A stretch of DNA of 64,000 nucleotides from Bacteroidota bacterium (GCA_023251455.1 JAHEYT010000029.1:79231-143230), one strand, 5' to 3'. Shown: positions 1 through 9,054, counted from the first letter of the stretch. Notes: generated by a model from the letters alone, not told the origin. A program made the numbers and translations.

Positions 1-706
1 AGCTATCCAACGGTTTTTCAAATCTGACGACAAAATAACCGCTGAATCCTGCCGGTTGTCCCCAACCCTGATAAATTCGGTGTACCGGATTGTATCCGTA
101 AATTTCACGTTTTTCAGGATCAACTTTAATGTAGCCCTGACCTTCGTCGCTGTTTGGAGTAATTACGATCTTAGCATCAGTATCTTCAATGTATGAGAAC
201 CTGAAGAAGCCGGAGCGGGCAGTACCTGTGATTTCAACGAAAACCAGATTTTGCTGCATGAGCAGGCATGAATAATATGCTGGAGTTGATACTTCACTTT
301 CTTTGTTGTAATCGCACATCCGGTCGGTGGCAAATGTTTTTAAATAGCCGGTTTCAGGCATAATCGTAAAGCTTCCGTAATCCTGAGTACACGAGCCTCC
401 AAGCCAATGCGAGCCTCTGAAACCCTGAATTCCTTTTCCGCCGAAATAATACGGCGAAACACACTTGTTTTCAGTATCGCGTGTTTGAGGTGTCCATTGG
501 GTCATCCCAAAAGGTGTTGAAACGGCCGGAATGTCCTGAACCCAGGCTTCGGAGCCCTGACTGTGTTTTACTGCATTTGGTCCGGATGATAGGCCAGTTC
601 CAATAAGTGGGTTAACAAATTGAATAAGGTTTTCGGCTTTCTTCTGGCAGCCGGTAAATGTGATTAGGGTTGTCAGCGCTACTGACAAAAGAAACTTGTT
701 TGTCAT
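1..706 (-). CDS. GH92 family alpha-mannosidase-like lipoprotein, N-terminal part
   Basis: These are the first 235 codons of a minus-strand gene that runs off the left edge. Translation from the ATG at 706 gives a lipoprotein signal peptide ending in the lipobox FTGC (Cys20), so the enzyme should be lipid-anchored outside the inner membrane. The mature part opens with VNPLIGTG and continues to STPFGMTQWTPQT, the N-terminal signature of GH92, a family of calcium-dependent exo-acting alpha-mannosidases usually near 750 residues. Only about a third is visible and the catalytic region lies outside the window, so linkage specificity cannot be judged. The gene is divergent from the next one. The family call is fairly secure, the substrate is not. 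Confidence 0.8.
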   Translation of the reverse strand, partial: MTNKFLLSVALTTLITFTGCQKKAENLIQFVNPLIGTGLSSGPNAVKHSQGSEAWVQDIPAVSTPFGMTQWTPQTRDTENKCVSPYYFGGKGIQGFRGSHWLGGSCTQDYGSFTIMPETGYLKTFATDRMCDYNKESEVSTPAYYSCLLMQQNLVFVEITGTARSGFFRFSYIEDTDAKIVITPNSDEGQGYIKVDPEKREIYGYNPVHRIYQGWGQPAGFSGYFVVRFEKPLDS

Positions 707-778
707 CGATGTTCATTTTTAAGTTTCGGCATTCCTGATAGCATAATAATCCAGGGTTTGCCCTTGTTTGCGTGGCTT

Positions 779-811
779 TAAAAATAGTGCATTTCTTTAA
801 TCTAATACAAA
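779..811 (-). promoter_or_regulatory. Candidate Bacteroidota promoter for the GH92 gene
   Basis: Read on the minus strand, TTTG (811-808) is followed after 21 nt by TATTTTTA (786-779). This is one base from the Bacteroidota -7 box TAnnTTTG at the expected spacing from a -33 TTTG. It lies about 75 nt before the GH92 start. The rest of the 707-1073 gap shows no gene. Confidence 0.4.
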
Positions 812-1073
812 CCTCGGCGTTTTTTTAGTACTGTTTTCAGGAAAGATTTTTTATGCTTTCAATCTACTGGTCAATTCAATGGCTGTTTGATTCATCTAAT
901 TGTGCTGAAATTGAAAGGATTGTTCTGTTTCCCGCTAAATGAATGGCGTTGATATTCCATACAATCACTTTCCTAATCCGGAATCTTCCGTTTGTTGATT
1001 TATTTTATTTGACTTCAGTATTTGAAATAAATTTACTTCAGCTATTAAAAACAATGACATAAAAACAAAAGAC

Positions 1074-1565
1074 ATGAAAACAAAACTTGCATTCTTGACA
1101 TTAGGTTTGTTCTTAGTTAGTTTCATAACAACAGCTAAAGAAAAAGGCTCATCGCTAATTAGTGGCCAATCATTGACCGAGCTTGGACAATATTCGATTA
1201 ATAATTCGAATGAAGCCCTTCAGATTAATGGAGAAGCCTTAAAAACCTACGAACTGAGTTATTCGAACAGTGATTCTCCTGTATTGATTGGTGTAAAGAA
1301 GACTAAAAAGTGCATGAACTTTATCGTACGGACTGAAAATTTTGAAGTGGAATACGTTTGTAACAATCATGTTTTTGGGGTAAAACGTATTAACAAGGAA
1401 TATCAGACAGTGAGCTCCGAAGTAATTAATGAAATGATGGATAATGCTCAATTTTACACCCAGCGTATTATTTCGCAGTACCCAAAAACTGAAGAAGAAT
1501 TACTGGGTTTGATCGCCTGCTACTTTCCATCATTAATTAAAAGTGAAAAGCTTGCCAGGTTATGA
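1074..1565 (+). CDS. Small secreted protein of unknown function
   Basis: This 163-residue protein begins with a typical Sec signal peptide (MKTKLAFLTLGLFLVSFITTA, cleavage near residue 21), so it is probably periplasmic or exported. I recognise no family. The mature part is short beta-prone segments with two cysteines (in KKCMNF and EYVCNN) about 16 residues apart, which could form a disulfide, and a more helical C-terminal third. It stands alone, divergent from the GH92 gene and followed by a strong terminator, so it is probably monocistronic. Codon use and signal peptide make it a credible gene, but no function can be assigned. Confidence 0.65.
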   Translation: MKTKLAFLTLGLFLVSFITTAKEKGSSLISGQSLTELGQYSINNSNEALQINGEALKTYELSYSNSDSPVLIGVKKTKKCMNFIVRTENFEVEYVCNNHVFGVKRINKEYQTVSSEVINEMMDNAQFYTQRIISQYPKTEEELLGLIACYFPSLIKSEKLARL

Positions 1566-1641
1566 CAGATTCCGGTAAAGTCTGCTGAACCATCTGATTT
1601 CGCTATTTTTATCCTGAAGTTATCTTACGGGTTTAACGATT

Positions 1642-1688
1642 AAAAAGAAGTTTCCTTACCGCTGATAGTAAGGAAACTTCTTTTTTCT
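1642..1688 (+). terminator. Strong intrinsic terminator after the small secreted gene
   Basis: A perfect 15-bp stem (1645-1659 with 1668-1682) has an 8-nt loop and continues into a run of T. A-rich sequence on the other side means it could also act on the minus strand. Confidence 0.85.
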
Positions 1689-1739
1689 TGAGATTTGATT
1701 GCCGAAGCAGGGCAAAGGCATCTAAAAATTCACACAAAA

Positions 1740-1893
1740 GACTACCGTACTTTCGCCGCTACGCGGCTAAATTTGCATGACCACATACAAATTCTACCAA
1801 ACTCGAACCGCTAACGCGGCTTATTTTAGGCGCATGGCGCTGATATTATGGTAGTAAATCAAAAAAAAATATGCCAGAGGCGCGTAGCGCTGA
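1740..1893. repeat. Cluster of four short GC-rich palindromic repeats
   Basis: In AT-rich surroundings there are four compact GC palindromes: GCCGCTACGCGGC (1755-1767), CCGCTAACGCGG (1808-1819), GGCGCATGGCGCTGA (1829-1843) and GGCGCGTAGCGCTGA (1879-1893). The last two are near-identical direct copies. Outer arms ACTACC (1741-1746) and GGTAGT (1850-1855) are inverted to each other. They occupy most of the 1566-1993 gap and resemble interspersed intergenic repeats of Bacteroidota. No gene is evident. Confidence 0.6.
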
Positions 1894-1961
1894 CAATTTA
1901 TTTAAAATGCGTTTGCCCTTATTGTCGAAGGCAGCATATGACCAACCGAATCATTTTTTTC

Positions 1962-1969
1962 TACTTTTG
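1962..1969 (+). promoter_or_regulatory. Possible -7 box before the sigma gene
   Basis: TACTTTTG matches the Bacteroidota -7 consensus TAnnTTTG and lies 25 nt before the chosen ATG. No good -33 TTTG is visible at the right distance, so this is weak, but it argues against a start upstream of it. Confidence 0.3.
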
Positions 1970-1993
1970 TTTTTCGTAATACTAAAATCCTTC

Positions 1994-2578
1994 ATGCAGG
2001 TAATAAGTGATAAAGAATATGTGGAATGTTTAAAAAAGGACGATTTTGCTGCCTTTGACGCATTGTTTCGTAAATATTCTGCAAGTCTTTATGCTTTTGC
2101 GCTTAGTATTACCCGCGATTCGTTTGCTGCCGAAGAAATTACCCAATTGGTTTTTCTAAAAGTTTGGGAAAAGCGCGGGCAAATTAACGAACATCTTTCT
2201 TTTAAATCATTTCTTTTTTCTGTGGCTTATCACGAAACCATCTCATGGCTCCGGAAAGAGAAGTCGGAAAAGATAAGGATTGGCGAGTTTGTTCGGAGTT
2301 CAGGATTGCAGACAAATGAAACAGAACAATCGGTTGAATTTCGGAATATTGAAGGACTTGCTAAGCAGTTGATTCAAGAGATGCCCGAAAAGCGAAAGGA
2401 AATTTTCAGGCTTAGCCGCGAACAAGGTTATTCGAACAAGGAAATTGCCGATAAATTAGGGATCTCAATTAAAACCGTCGAGAATCAAATGACTTCGGCC
2501 TTGAAATACCTTCGCGAAAAATTGGGCAAACACGATATTCTTGGACTGTTGTTTTATTTTCTGTTGTATCACCAGTAG
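1994..2578 (+). CDS. ECF-type RNA polymerase sigma factor
   Basis: This 194-residue sigma-70 family ECF factor has region 2 over about residues 22-65 (FDALFRKY through VFLKVWEKR) and a region 4 helix-turn-helix near residues 150-180 (GYSNKEIADKLGISIKTVEN). It should direct RNA polymerase to a small regulon, most likely the SusCD genes downstream, and be held inactive by the adjacent FecR protein. I chose the ATG at 1994. The frame stays open upstream to 1871, but that extension crosses the palindromic repeats and a possible -7 box, and region 2 would then start abnormally late. A 417-bp gap separates it from fecR, so the two may have separate promoters. Confidence 0.88.
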   Translation: MQVISDKEYVECLKKDDFAAFDALFRKYSASLYAFALSITRDSFAAEEITQLVFLKVWEKRGQINEHLSFKSFLFSVAYHETISWLRKEKSEKIRIGEFVRSSGLQTNETEQSVEFRNIEGLAKQLIQEMPEKRKEIFRLSREQGYSNKEIADKLGISIKTVENQMTSALKYLREKLGKHDILGLLFYFLLYHQ

Positions 2579-2735
2579 AGTTCCAGATTTCATACGCCAT
2601 CTGGCGGACAAATTCCAAAGATTCCGGATCTCTCCGGATTAGACTTTCTTGTTGCTTATTTTTCACTAATTAATCAGCGCTCGAAATAAAAGTATTAAAG
2701 ATCATTGTAATGAATTGATCTATTCATATAGACTG

Positions 2736-2866
2736 CCCCCTAATCCCCCAAACGGGGGACTTTGCTTTCTGCAAGTTTTGGAGGTCAGCTTTTTAAAGCA
2801 CACATTTTCACAATTTTCGTTTACCAAACTCCCTTCCCTCTGATGGGGAAGGGTTGGGGATGGGGC
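2736..2866. repeat. Two GC-rich intergenic hairpins
   Basis: CCCCCAAACGGGGG (2745-2758) and the arms CCCTTCCC and GGGAAGGG around 2831-2852 form two hairpins in an otherwise AT-rich gap (2579-2995). Text of the type CCCCCTAATCCCCC and GGTTGGGGATGGGG recurs between genes in Bacteroidota. I see no coding sequence in this gap. Confidence 0.5.
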
Positions 2867-2943
2867 AATTAAGAGATTTATTCATAAAATAAGTCAACCT
2901 CACTTAAATCAAACTTACCTCAAAAAATATTTTTCCTCTGGAT

Positions 2944-2975
2944 AGGGGTTTATAAGCTTTGATTTCGTAGTATAG
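2944..2975 (+). promoter_or_regulatory. Candidate ECF-dependent promoter of the first fecR gene
   Basis: AGGGGTTT (2944-2951) is followed about 14 nt later by TTCGTAGTATAG (2964-2975), with the fecR ATG 30 nt beyond the CGTAG core. The second fecR gene has a comparable arrangement: an ACCCTC block, then TTGCGTCATTGGTA with CGTC 28 nt before its ATG. A CGT-containing -10 region is typical of ECF sigma promoters. The assignment is inference from two examples. Confidence 0.35.
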
Positions 2976-2995
2976 TAAAAGCAATCAAATTCGCT

Positions 2996-4021
2996 ATGAA
3001 CTATCACGATATTAAAAAGTACCTCGAAGGAAAAACAACACCGGCTGAATCGGAGCAAATCCGAAATTGGCTGATCAATCCGGAGAACGATGTTGAGTTG
3101 CGCCAGATTTTAGGTGAGATCTGGACCAATTCAGAAATACACCTGAAAGGACAAGCTCCTGACTTTAACCGGATGCTCGATCAGGTACACCATCAGATCA
3201 ATAGTCCGCAAACTCTTCGGCACAATCCAATGGCTTTGTCAACTAAGCTTTATCAGACATTTTCGAAGATTGCAGCCATTCTTATTATTCCATTGTTGTT
3301 ACTTTCGGTTTATTTCTATTTCAATCCAGCCCAAACTTCAACTGAATTAGCCTCCAATACCTTACGCGAAATATACACCAAACCAGGTACCCGCACTCAA
3401 ATAGACTTACCTGATGGTACCCGCGTATGGCTCAACGACGGCACCACTTTCCGTTATCCGGAGCGTTTTACGGGAACTCAGCGTGAAGTTTTTGTTGACG
3501 GGGAAGCCTATTTTGAAGTCAAGTCGAATCCTGAAAATCCGTTTGTGGTGAATAACCCGATGATGAACACGATCGTGACCGGTACTCATTTTAACCTGAA
3601 TGCCTACTCTGCCGATAACTATTTTGAAGCAACCTTATTGGAAGGAAAGATTCATCTTGAAAATGAGAACAAAAATCTGGTGATGAAACCCGGAGAACAG
3701 GTTCAATTCGATTCGAAGCTTGAAAAAGTAGTACAGAAAACGGTTGATCCACAAAATGCAGCCGCGTGGGTCGATGGGAAACTGATTTTCAGAGACGAAA
3801 AGCTGGGTACTGCCATTAAAAAATTGGCAAGGTGGTACAATGTCGAAATCATTTTAACCGATCCGGAAATCAATAACTATTTAATGACTGCCACCATTCA
3901 GGATGAGAAATTGGATCAATCACTTAAATTAATTGCCCTGGCATTGCCCGTGAAATTTGAGTTCAAAAAAGTAAATAATCAAACCGAAATACAACGAACT
4001 ATCTATATGACTAAAAGATAA
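2996..4021 (+). CDS. FecR family anti-sigma factor
   Basis: This 341-residue inner-membrane protein has an N-terminal cytoplasmic sigma-binding region (1-85), one transmembrane helix (about 92-109, IAAILIIPLLLLSVYFYF), a periplasmic FecR domain (about 125-215, with LPDGTRVWLNDGTTFRYP and EVFVDGEAYFEV) and the C-terminal DUF4974-type domain (about 260-330, ending in LIALALPVKFEFK). It should bind the preceding ECF sigma factor and release it when the STN domain of the neighbouring SusC signals that substrate is being imported. It lies 73 bp before susC with an intervening hairpin. Length and domain order are normal. Confidence 0.92.
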   Translation: MNYHDIKKYLEGKTTPAESEQIRNWLINPENDVELRQILGEIWTNSEIHLKGQAPDFNRMLDQVHHQINSPQTLRHNPMALSTKLYQTFSKIAAILIIPLLLLSVYFYFNPAQTSTELASNTLREIYTKPGTRTQIDLPDGTRVWLNDGTTFRYPERFTGTQREVFVDGEAYFEVKSNPENPFVVNNPMMNTIVTGTHFNLNAYSADNYFEATLLEGKIHLENENKNLVMKPGEQVQFDSKLEKVVQKTVDPQNAAAWVDGKLIFRDEKLGTAIKKLARWYNVEIILTDPEINNYLMTATIQDEKLDQSLKLIALALPVKFEFKKVNNQTEIQRTIYMTKR

Positions 4022-4025
4022 AAAA

Positions 4026-4059
4026 AGCCGGCAGGAACTTCGCAGGTTCACCGTCGGCT
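4026..4059 (+). promoter_or_regulatory. Hairpin between fecR and susC (module 1)
   Basis: AGCCG (4026-4030) pairs with CGGCT (4055-4059), and the inner GAAC and GTTC pair around a TTCGCAG loop. There is no T-run after it. It may be a partial terminator or an RNA-processing site. Module 2 has a hairpin at the same place. Confidence 0.45.
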
Positions 4060-4094
4060 CTAACTAATGTTAATTACTTAATCGCTTTAAATTT

Positions 4095-7000
4095 ATGGAA
4101 AAAAAGTTAAAACTGATCATTCCGTGGAGCAAATCTCCCGGAGTGAGAAAAATGTTCTTGTGTATGAAACTAACACTAGTGATTTCGTTGGTAGCTGTCC
4201 TTCAAACCTGGGCGGCAGTATCCTACTCTCAAACGACTACTTTATCGATCAACCTAAAAAATGCAACGGTGCAAGCCGTGTTGCAACAGGTCGAAGACCA
4301 GTCTGAATTTTATTTCTTGTACAGTCGTTCATTAATAGATGTTGACCGGACTGTTGATGTGCAATTAAAAAATGCCAAAATCACGGAAGTACTGAATACC
4401 TTGTTTAGTGGTACCGATGTGGATTACAAGGTAGATGGAAGACAGATTGTATTGTCCAGAAAATCGGAAAGTTCTGCATTCGACATGCAGCAGCAAAAAA
4501 CGGTTTCTGGCAGAGTTACCGACTCTTCAGGTAGTTCATTGCCAGGAGTTTCGGTAGTGGTGAAAGGAACTACTAATGGAACAATTACCGATACTGATGG
4601 AAATTATTCACTTTCAAATATTCCTGAAAATTCAACCTTGCAATTTTCGTTCGTGGGAATGAAATTGCAGGAGATTTTAGTAAAGGGCAAAACCACGATT
4701 AGTATTACTTTGGAAGAAGAAACTATCGGAATTGAAGAGGTGGTCGCTATTGGCTATGGGGTGCAGAAAAAAGTAAGTTCCACAAGCCCGATTTCACAAA
4801 TGAAAGGTGAAGAGATGGCCAGAAGACCTATCGCAAATACACAGCAATCACTTCAAGGTTTAGCCCCTGGTGTTACAATTGTAGATGGCGGAGGTGTACC
4901 TGGAAGGTCGGCTGCTACATTAAGAGTGAGAGGGATTACAACTTTAAGCGGAAACAATGACCCACTTATTTTAGTTGATGGAATAGAACAGAGGTTAGAC
5001 GACATTAACCCAAGTGATATTGATAATGTTTCGATTCTGAAGGATGCTGCTTCTACTGCAATTTATGGATCACGAGCTGCAAATGGAGTAGTATTGGTTA
5101 CCACAAAAAGGGGAGCAAAAGATCAGATTACAATTAATTATTCTGGTTATGTCGCCATGCAAGAAGCAAACAATACTCCAGAACACATGGGAATTGAAGA
5201 TTATATGCGCTATCAGAACCTGGCTTACACGAATGTTGGAATGCAACCACTATTTACAGAGGAGCAAATTCAAACCAGAGTAAATGCTACTGACAGAATA
5301 CAATATCCACTTCCAAATGTTTGGTTCGATGAATTATACAAAAAAGCTCCACTATTCGATCAAAACTTATCAATTAGTGGAGGAAGTGATAAAGTTCAGG
5401 GACGGGCAAGCGTAAGATGGCAGGAACAAAATGGGATTGTATCTTCAGTGTTTAATAAGGTTAACGAAGCAAGGGCTAACTTAGACTTTAACCCATACTC
5501 AAAACTTAAATTAAGTGTTGATTTAAATTACCGTCAAAATTATTCAAGGAATGGTGCTGCAGTAAATGGCTCTAGTTTATGGCATTATATGTACCATGGT
5601 TCTCAATGGGCTGTGCCAAGATATCCTGACGGCACTTATGGAATCAGTAAACAAGGTAATAGTCCACTATTGTATAATGACCTTTCTGGTTATGACAAAT
5701 TAAATAAGGGAATGCTTGTTGCAAACCTTAAATTAGATTTTGAAATTTTGCCTCATTTGAAATTTAACGGGCAATATTCATTACGTGATAATAATAATGT
5801 CCAGAAGGTATTTAATAATACAATTCAGGTATATGATTATACGGACAAAACAAAATTGTTAAAAAACGTAGATAAGAACTCGTTGACTGAAAACCGCGAA
5901 GACATTATTGAAACAACCCTTACGACATTGTTGAATTATGAACGAAATATTGCAAAGAACCAGATTAAATTTTTAGCTGGATACTCAGAAATCTACAATA
6001 AACTAAATTATATAAGCGGATACCGGGAATACTTCTATAACAATGATATTCAATCTATTTCAATGGGATCTGATAATAATAAAAATATTACCGGATATGA
6101 CAATGAATGGGGATTAAAGAGCTTCTTTGGAAGGATGAATTATATTTATGGAGACAAATATATTTTTGAAGCCAATGCACGTTGGGACGGATCTTCGCGC
6201 TTCACAGGATCTAACGTCTTTGCTTTCTTTCCCTCAGTTTCCGGAGCATGGCGTATTTCTCAAGAAGATTTCTGGAATAAAGATAGCAGAGTGTTAAGTG
6301 AATTAAAATTACGTGCATCATGGGGAAAATCAGGTAATCAGGCTATCCCGTTGTATGAGTTTTATCCTGCCCTACTTAGCTCTTCCTATACATTTAGTGA
6401 TAAACTTGCCCAAGGATACGGACAAGAAAATATGTCAAATGCTGACCTGACCTGGGAAACCACTACTCAAACCAATATTGGCATCGATTCGCAATTCTTT
6501 AATCAAAAAGTTACGCTCAGTTTTGACTGGTACAAAAAAACCACAGATGGTATTTTGTTGACACTGCCAATCCCCGGTGTAATTGGACTAAATGCCCCGA
6601 AACAAAATGCTGGCGTGATTGAAAATAAAGGAATTGAACTCATGATCGGATTTAAGGGAAAGAAGAAAGAATTGAGTTGGGATCTTTCAGGAAATATTGC
6701 ATACAATAAAAACGAAGTAATTAGCTTGGCCGGAACCGGACCCTACATTACTACCAGTGCGGTCGACCCAATGACGATCAGAGCTGAAGGTTTACCAATT
6801 GATGCCCATTGGGGTTATTTAGTAGATGGTTTTTTTCAAACAGCTGAGGAGGTTGCAGGTTATCCGACTTTATTTGCCAATACCAAACCAGGTGATACGA
6901 AATATGTAGATCGGAACAAAGACGGGAAAATAACCCCGGACGATATGACCTATCTGGGGAATTCTTTTCCTAACTATACATTTGGACTAACTTCGACCCT

Positions 7001-7445
7001 GAGATATAAGAATTTTGAATTATTCTGGCAATGGCAGGGAGCGGCTGATGTTGATATCCGATTATCTGGAGCACTTTCAGAAATGGGCAATCAAGAAGGA
7101 TTCACTCATTTATTATACACTAACAATGTTTGGACTGTTGATAACCAAAATGCAAGGTTTCCACGCCCAACTAAATTCTCACTCAATAATGTCCAAACTT
7201 CTGAAATGTTGATTTATGATGGATCCTATTTGAGGTTAAAGACTTTACAATTTGGCTATAATGTTCCAAAAAATGTTTTGGCAAAAACATTTATAAAAAC
7301 GGCAAGATTTACACTAAGCGCTACTAATTTATTGACTTTCTCAAAACTTAATGAATGGAATCTTGATCCGGAATTTCCGTCAGGGCGTGCTGCTTATTAT
7401 CCACAGACTTCCGTTTATTCTTTGGGATTTAATTTTCAATTTTAA
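4095..7445 (+). CDS. susC: SusC-like TonB-dependent outer-membrane transporter with STN signalling domain
   Basis: This 1116-residue transporter has a signal peptide after a short basic leader (cleavage near residue 46), then an STN domain (about 47-122, TTLSINLKNATVQAVLQQVE), a carboxypeptidase-D-like beta-sandwich (about 137-206, SGRVTDSSGSSLPGVSVVV), a TonB-box region (EEVVAIGYG, about 215), a plug domain (about 230-345, containing LILVDGIEQR and AASTAIYGSRAANGVVLVTT) and a beta-barrel ending in aromatic residue F. The STN domain marks it as a transducer that talks to FecR as well as an importer. It is 10 bp from its SusD partner. The substrate is unknown; the neighbouring sulfatases suggest a sulfated glycan. 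Confidence 0.96.
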   Translation: MEKKLKLIIPWSKSPGVRKMFLCMKLTLVISLVAVLQTWAAVSYSQTTTLSINLKNATVQAVLQQVEDQSEFYFLYSRSLIDVDRTVDVQLKNAKITEVLNTLFSGTDVDYKVDGRQIVLSRKSESSAFDMQQQKTVSGRVTDSSGSSLPGVSVVVKGTTNGTITDTDGNYSLSNIPENSTLQFSFVGMKLQEILVKGKTTISITLEEETIGIEEVVAIGYGVQKKVSSTSPISQMKGEEMARRPIANTQQSLQGLAPGVTIVDGGGVPGRSAATLRVRGITTLSGNNDPLILVDGIEQRLDDINPSDIDNVSILKDAASTAIYGSRAANGVVLVTTKRGAKDQITINYSGYVAMQEANNTPEHMGIEDYMRYQNLAYTNVGMQPLFTEEQIQTRVNATDRIQYPLPNVWFDELYKKAPLFDQNLSISGGSDKVQGRASVRWQEQNGIVSSVFNKVNEARANLDFNPYSKLKLSVDLNYRQNYSRNGAAVNGSSLWHYMYHGSQWAVPRYPDGTYGISKQGNSPLLYNDLSGYDKLNKGMLVANLKLDFEILPHLKFNGQYSLRDNNNVQKVFNNTIQVYDYTDKTKLLKNVDKNSLTENREDIIETTLTTLLNYERNIAKNQIKFLAGYSEIYNKLNYISGYREYFYNNDIQSISMGSDNNKNITGYDNEWGLKSFFGRMNYIYGDKYIFEANARWDGSSRFTGSNVFAFFPSVSGAWRISQEDFWNKDSRVLSELKLRASWGKSGNQAIPLYEFYPALLSSSYTFSDKLAQGYGQENMSNADLTWETTTQTNIGIDSQFFNQKVTLSFDWYKKTTDGILLTLPIPGVIGLNAPKQNAGVIENKGIELMIGFKGKKKELSWDLSGNIAYNKNEVISLAGTGPYITTSAVDPMTIRAEGLPIDAHWGYLVDGFFQTAEEVAGYPTLFANTKPGDTKYVDRNKDGKITPDDMTYLGNSFPNYTFGLTSTLRYKNFELFWQWQGAADVDIRLSGALSEMGNQEGFTHLLYTNNVWTVDNQNARFPRPTKFSLNNVQTSEMLIYDGSYLRLKTLQFGYNVPKNVLAKTFIKTARFTLSATNLLTFSKLNEWNLDPEFPSGRAAYYPQTSVYSLGFNFQF

Positions 7446-7455
7446 CTGACCGAAC

Positions 7456-9039
7456 ATGAAAAAGATATTATATTTAACGACACTGGCATTTTTAGTTTCA
7501 ATTTTCTCAGGATGTAAAGAGAATTTATTGGAAACTGTACCAACTGACCGAATCTCGACTGATATTTATTGGAAAACAGAGAAGGATGCCACCTATGCAG
7601 CAAATTCTGTATATCGCTATCTTAACGGTGTGACTATAGTTGATTATGACGGATTAACTGATATCTTACATTCAAATATTCCGTTTTATGATAACGGAAC
7701 AATAGAGCGAGGTGATTTTAATTCGAATACGCCAAAAATTTACGACCAATGGGTTCTTTTATACAAAGGTATCCGCGCAGCTAATAATTTTCTCGAGAAT
7801 GCAGATTTGGTTACAAGTACTAATCCTACTCTAATCAATAATTTAAAAAGTGAAGTACGCGTAATCCGTGCCTATCTATACGTAAACTTGTTGATGTTAT
7901 GGGGTGATGTTCCACTGGTAACAAAAACCATTAATACAATTTCTGAGGGGCAAAGTGTTACAAGAAATACTACTGCTGAGATATGGGCCTTTATCAGCAC
8001 CGAGCTAGATGCAAGTGCTACAATACTACCTTTGACACAGACTGAAAAGGGGAGAATAACTAAAGGGGCTGCACTTGCCTTAAAAGCAAGGGCATTACTT
8101 TATCAGAGTAAATGGGCTGAAGCGGCTGCAGCTGCTAAAAGTGTAATGGATTTAAATAAATACAGTTTATACCCCAAATATGAAGATCTTTTCAGTACTG
8201 TTGCCGAAAATAATGCCGAAGTCATACTTGACAAGCAGTTTATAAAAGACATTTATAGTAATAATGCTTTTCAATATTTAGGCCCATACAGTCAGAAAAA
8301 TGCAAATTGCACTTTTGTTCCTACAAAAAAGATGGTTGATAGTTATACTATGGCAAATGGGAAAAGCATTACTGACCCAAACAGTGGCTTTGACAAAGAA
8401 AACCCATACGAAAATCGCGATCCTCGGCTTAAGTTCTCAGTATTTGTCAAAGGATCAAAGCTGCCTGATGGTAAAATTTACGATCCAACGCCTGGAAGTA
8501 AAACCTTAGATGAGGTTGGAAGCACTTATTTGGCAACAGTTTTAGGATTCAACATGAAAAAGTATGTTAATGCTGATGATCTTGCTAACATTTCAAATTG
8601 CGGTATAAATATAATTTTAATCAGGTATGCCGAAATATTATTGACTTATGCAGAAGGAAAGATTGAAAGTGATCAAATTGACCAAAGTGTTTATGATGCA
8701 ATTAATTCAATAAGGCAAGGACGTAGTGATGTGAAGCTCCCATTGATCGATTCCGGTTTGTCCAAAAGTGAATTAAGGGCTGTTGTTAGAAGCGAAAGGA
8801 AAGTTGAACTTGCTTTTGAAGGATTACGTTTGTTCGATTTGAGAAGGTGGAAAACGGCAGAAACTGAAATCCCGGGATTTGTTGAAGGGATGACCTATAA
8901 AAATACTTCAGGAACATTAGTTACTATTAAGCTAGATGGATTTTTAAAGGTTTTTGATCCAGCAAAACATTACCTATGGCCTATTCCAAAGAAAGAAATT
9001 GACTTAAATTCAAATCTGAAGCAAAACAGCGGATGGTAA
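7456..9039 (+). CDS. susD: SusD/RagB-like surface glycan-binding lipoprotein
   Basis: This 527-residue protein has a lipobox (IFSGC, Cys20) followed by the typical SusD start (LLETVPTDRIS, IYWKTEKDATYAANSVYRYL). It contains TPR-like helices (VRVIRAYLYVNLLMLWGDVP) and the C-terminal SusD signature (RYAEILLTYAEGKIE, LRAVVRSERKVELAFEGLRLFDLRRW). It should cap the SusC barrel on the cell surface and bind the incoming saccharide. The 10-bp spacing from susC is characteristic of such pairs. A strong hairpin follows, so expression of the downstream sulfatases is probably lower than that of the pair. Confidence 0.95.
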   Translation: MKKILYLTTLAFLVSIFSGCKENLLETVPTDRISTDIYWKTEKDATYAANSVYRYLNGVTIVDYDGLTDILHSNIPFYDNGTIERGDFNSNTPKIYDQWVLLYKGIRAANNFLENADLVTSTNPTLINNLKSEVRVIRAYLYVNLLMLWGDVPLVTKTINTISEGQSVTRNTTAEIWAFISTELDASATILPLTQTEKGRITKGAALALKARALLYQSKWAEAAAAAKSVMDLNKYSLYPKYEDLFSTVAENNAEVILDKQFIKDIYSNNAFQYLGPYSQKNANCTFVPTKKMVDSYTMANGKSITDPNSGFDKENPYENRDPRLKFSVFVKGSKLPDGKIYDPTPGSKTLDEVGSTYLATVLGFNMKKYVNADDLANISNCGINIILIRYAEILLTYAEGKIESDQIDQSVYDAINSIRQGRSDVKLPLIDSGLSKSELRAVVRSERKVELAFEGLRLFDLRRWKTAETEIPGFVEGMTYKNTSGTLVTIKLDGFLKVFDPAKHYLWPIPKKEIDLNSNLKQNSGW

Positions 9040-9054
9040 TTGGTTAATCTGATA

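Noticed and set aside
1871..1993. Upstream in-frame extension of the first sigma gene
   Set aside because: It crosses the palindromic repeats and a possible -7 box, and would place region 2 abnormally far from the N-terminus.
7456..9039. Recent duplication of the whole SusCD module to 22599-29455
   Set aside because: FecR, sigma and barrel sequences are clearly diverged, so the two modules are independent loci of the same type rather than a recent copy.
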